Assembly: GCA_012798275.1 (NCBI GenBank)
Contig: JAAZNO010000029.1
Coordinates: 1 to 11,342 of the forward strand
Length of the DNA: 11,342 bases
Direction of reading: 5' to 3'
Origin: Chloroflexota bacterium
Lineage (GTDB): Bacteria > Chloroflexota > Anaerolineae > B4-G1 > SLSP01
Made by a program: the position numbers and the translations under genes. Position 1 is the stretch's first letter; each line of letters starts with the position of its first letter. The notes under the pieces were generated by a model that was not told the DNA's origin, searched no databases, and worked only from the letters and a program-made list of their open reading frames with translations. Of this stretch, positions 10,767 through 11,342 are shown in pieces.

Positions 10767-11342
10767 TCAAACCGCGGCCGGCTCCGGCGTTTCGACCGTC
10801 TCCAGCGGCGTCACGGCCTGACACTGCTGACACTGCGCCGCGTCCTTCCGCACCTCCAGCAGCAAACCGCCACACACCGGGCAGGGCTGCGCCAAAGGCC
10901 GTTTCCAGGACATGAAATCGCACTTGGGCCACGTCGAGCAACCGTAGAAGATGCGCCCCTTCTTGGTGTGCTTGAGCACCACATCGCCGACGTGACATTG
11001 CGGACAGGTCACGCCGATTTTCTCCAGCCACGGCTCCGTGTACCGGCACGCAGGGAACGCCGAGCAGCCGATGAACTTCCCGTAGCGTCCCCAACGAATG
11101 ATGAGCGGCGCGCCGCACTCCGGGCAATTCCGCCCCACGGGCTCCACCGCTTCCACCTTTTCGATGGCCATATCCGCCTGCTGCAACGTGCGTTCGAACG
11201 GCCCATAAAAATCGCGCAGCAGCTCCACCCAATCCAGCTGTCCCTCGGCTACGGCATCGAGACGCTCTTCCATCGCGGCGGTGAAATCCACGCTGATGAG
11301 ATCGGGGAAATGGCTTACCAACAGATCGTTGACCAACACTCC
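10767..11342 (-). CDS. topA: DNA topoisomerase I, C-terminal part (cut by window edge)
   Basis: The 191 codons visible form the end of type IA topoisomerase I, which relaxes negative supercoils. The first part, SHFPDLISVDFTAAMEERLD then AEGQLDWVELLRDFYGPF, is the conserved segment closing the catalytic core. Three zinc ribbons follow, each with four cysteines: CPECGAPL to CSAFPAC, CPQCHVGD to CSTWPKC, and CPVCGGLL to CQQC. These C-terminal fingers bind single-stranded DNA and contact RNA polymerase in the E. coli enzyme. The catalytic tyrosine and Toprim domain lie outside the window. The tail ends in a short acidic/Pro stretch (ETVETPEPAAV). Confidence 0.95.
   Translation of the reverse strand, partial: GVLVNDLLVSHFPDLISVDFTAAMEERLDAVAEGQLDWVELLRDFYGPFERTLQQADMAIEKVEAVEPVGRNCPECGAPLIIRWGRYGKFIGCSAFPACRYTEPWLEKIGVTCPQCHVGDVVLKHTKKGRIFYGCSTWPKCDFMSWKRPLAQPCPVCGGLLLEVRKDAAQCQQCQAVTPLETVETPEPAAV

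Overview
The window looks like a GC-rich chromosomal segment from an uncultured bacterium, most likely a member of the Chloroflexota (Anaerolineae-like). The basis is inference: housekeeping genes with Firmicutes-like neighbourhoods (a YabE-type gene next to rsmA, cvpA next to mutS2), exported proteins with Pro/Thr/Ala-rich linkers after a single N-terminal membrane segment, a cohesin-like exported protein, and intergenic regions full of hairpins and short degenerate repeats. No phage, plasmid or CRISPR genes are visible. Both edge genes (cohesin-like protein at 1, topA at 11342) are cut by the window.

Layout. 1-439 (-): 5' part of an exported cohesin-like protein. 440-1067: no convincing gene; it holds hairpin-rich direct repeats, two copies of a leader/small-ORF unit and two short octamer arrays. 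1068-3343 (-): a YabE-type cell-wall protein (four DUF348, G5, 3D) and rsmA, overlapping by one base. 3434-3547 (-): small signal recognition particle RNA (ffs) with its own promoter. 3678-3706: a near-consensus promoter pointing the other way. It is followed by a third copy of the leader/small-ORF unit, which is split by a 304-bp element with inverted ends and a 5-bp flanking repeat; the element contains three long perfect hairpins. 4191-5378 (+): a CPBP-family membrane protease and an FmdB-type zinc-ribbon protein, closed by a terminator at 5407-5443. 5584-9188 (-): mutS2 preceded by two tandem CvpA-like membrane protein genes, with a promoter inside the end of the next gene. 9332-10657 (-): a membrane-anchored PQQ/sorbosone-dehydrogenase-type beta-propeller. 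10705-10743: terminator behind topA. 10767-11342 (-): C-terminal part of DNA topoisomerase I.

The coding genes are mostly ordinary: ribosome maturation, membrane targeting, DNA topology and recombination control, and envelope proteins. The unusual content is intergenic. One leader block (heptad-like GTGAGTC/GACTCAC hairpin, then TATTTTCCGAGGAG, five or six bases, then ATG) occurs in front of two unrelated real genes (the cohesin-like gene and the CPBP gene), in front of three similar short ORFs, and once more without an ORF behind mutS2. Three of these copies form a longer composite unit, and one was split by a small non-coding insertion whose empty site can be read from the sister copies. 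This dispersed leader/small-ORF family is the best candidate for something undescribed; all comparisons were made by eye within this window only.
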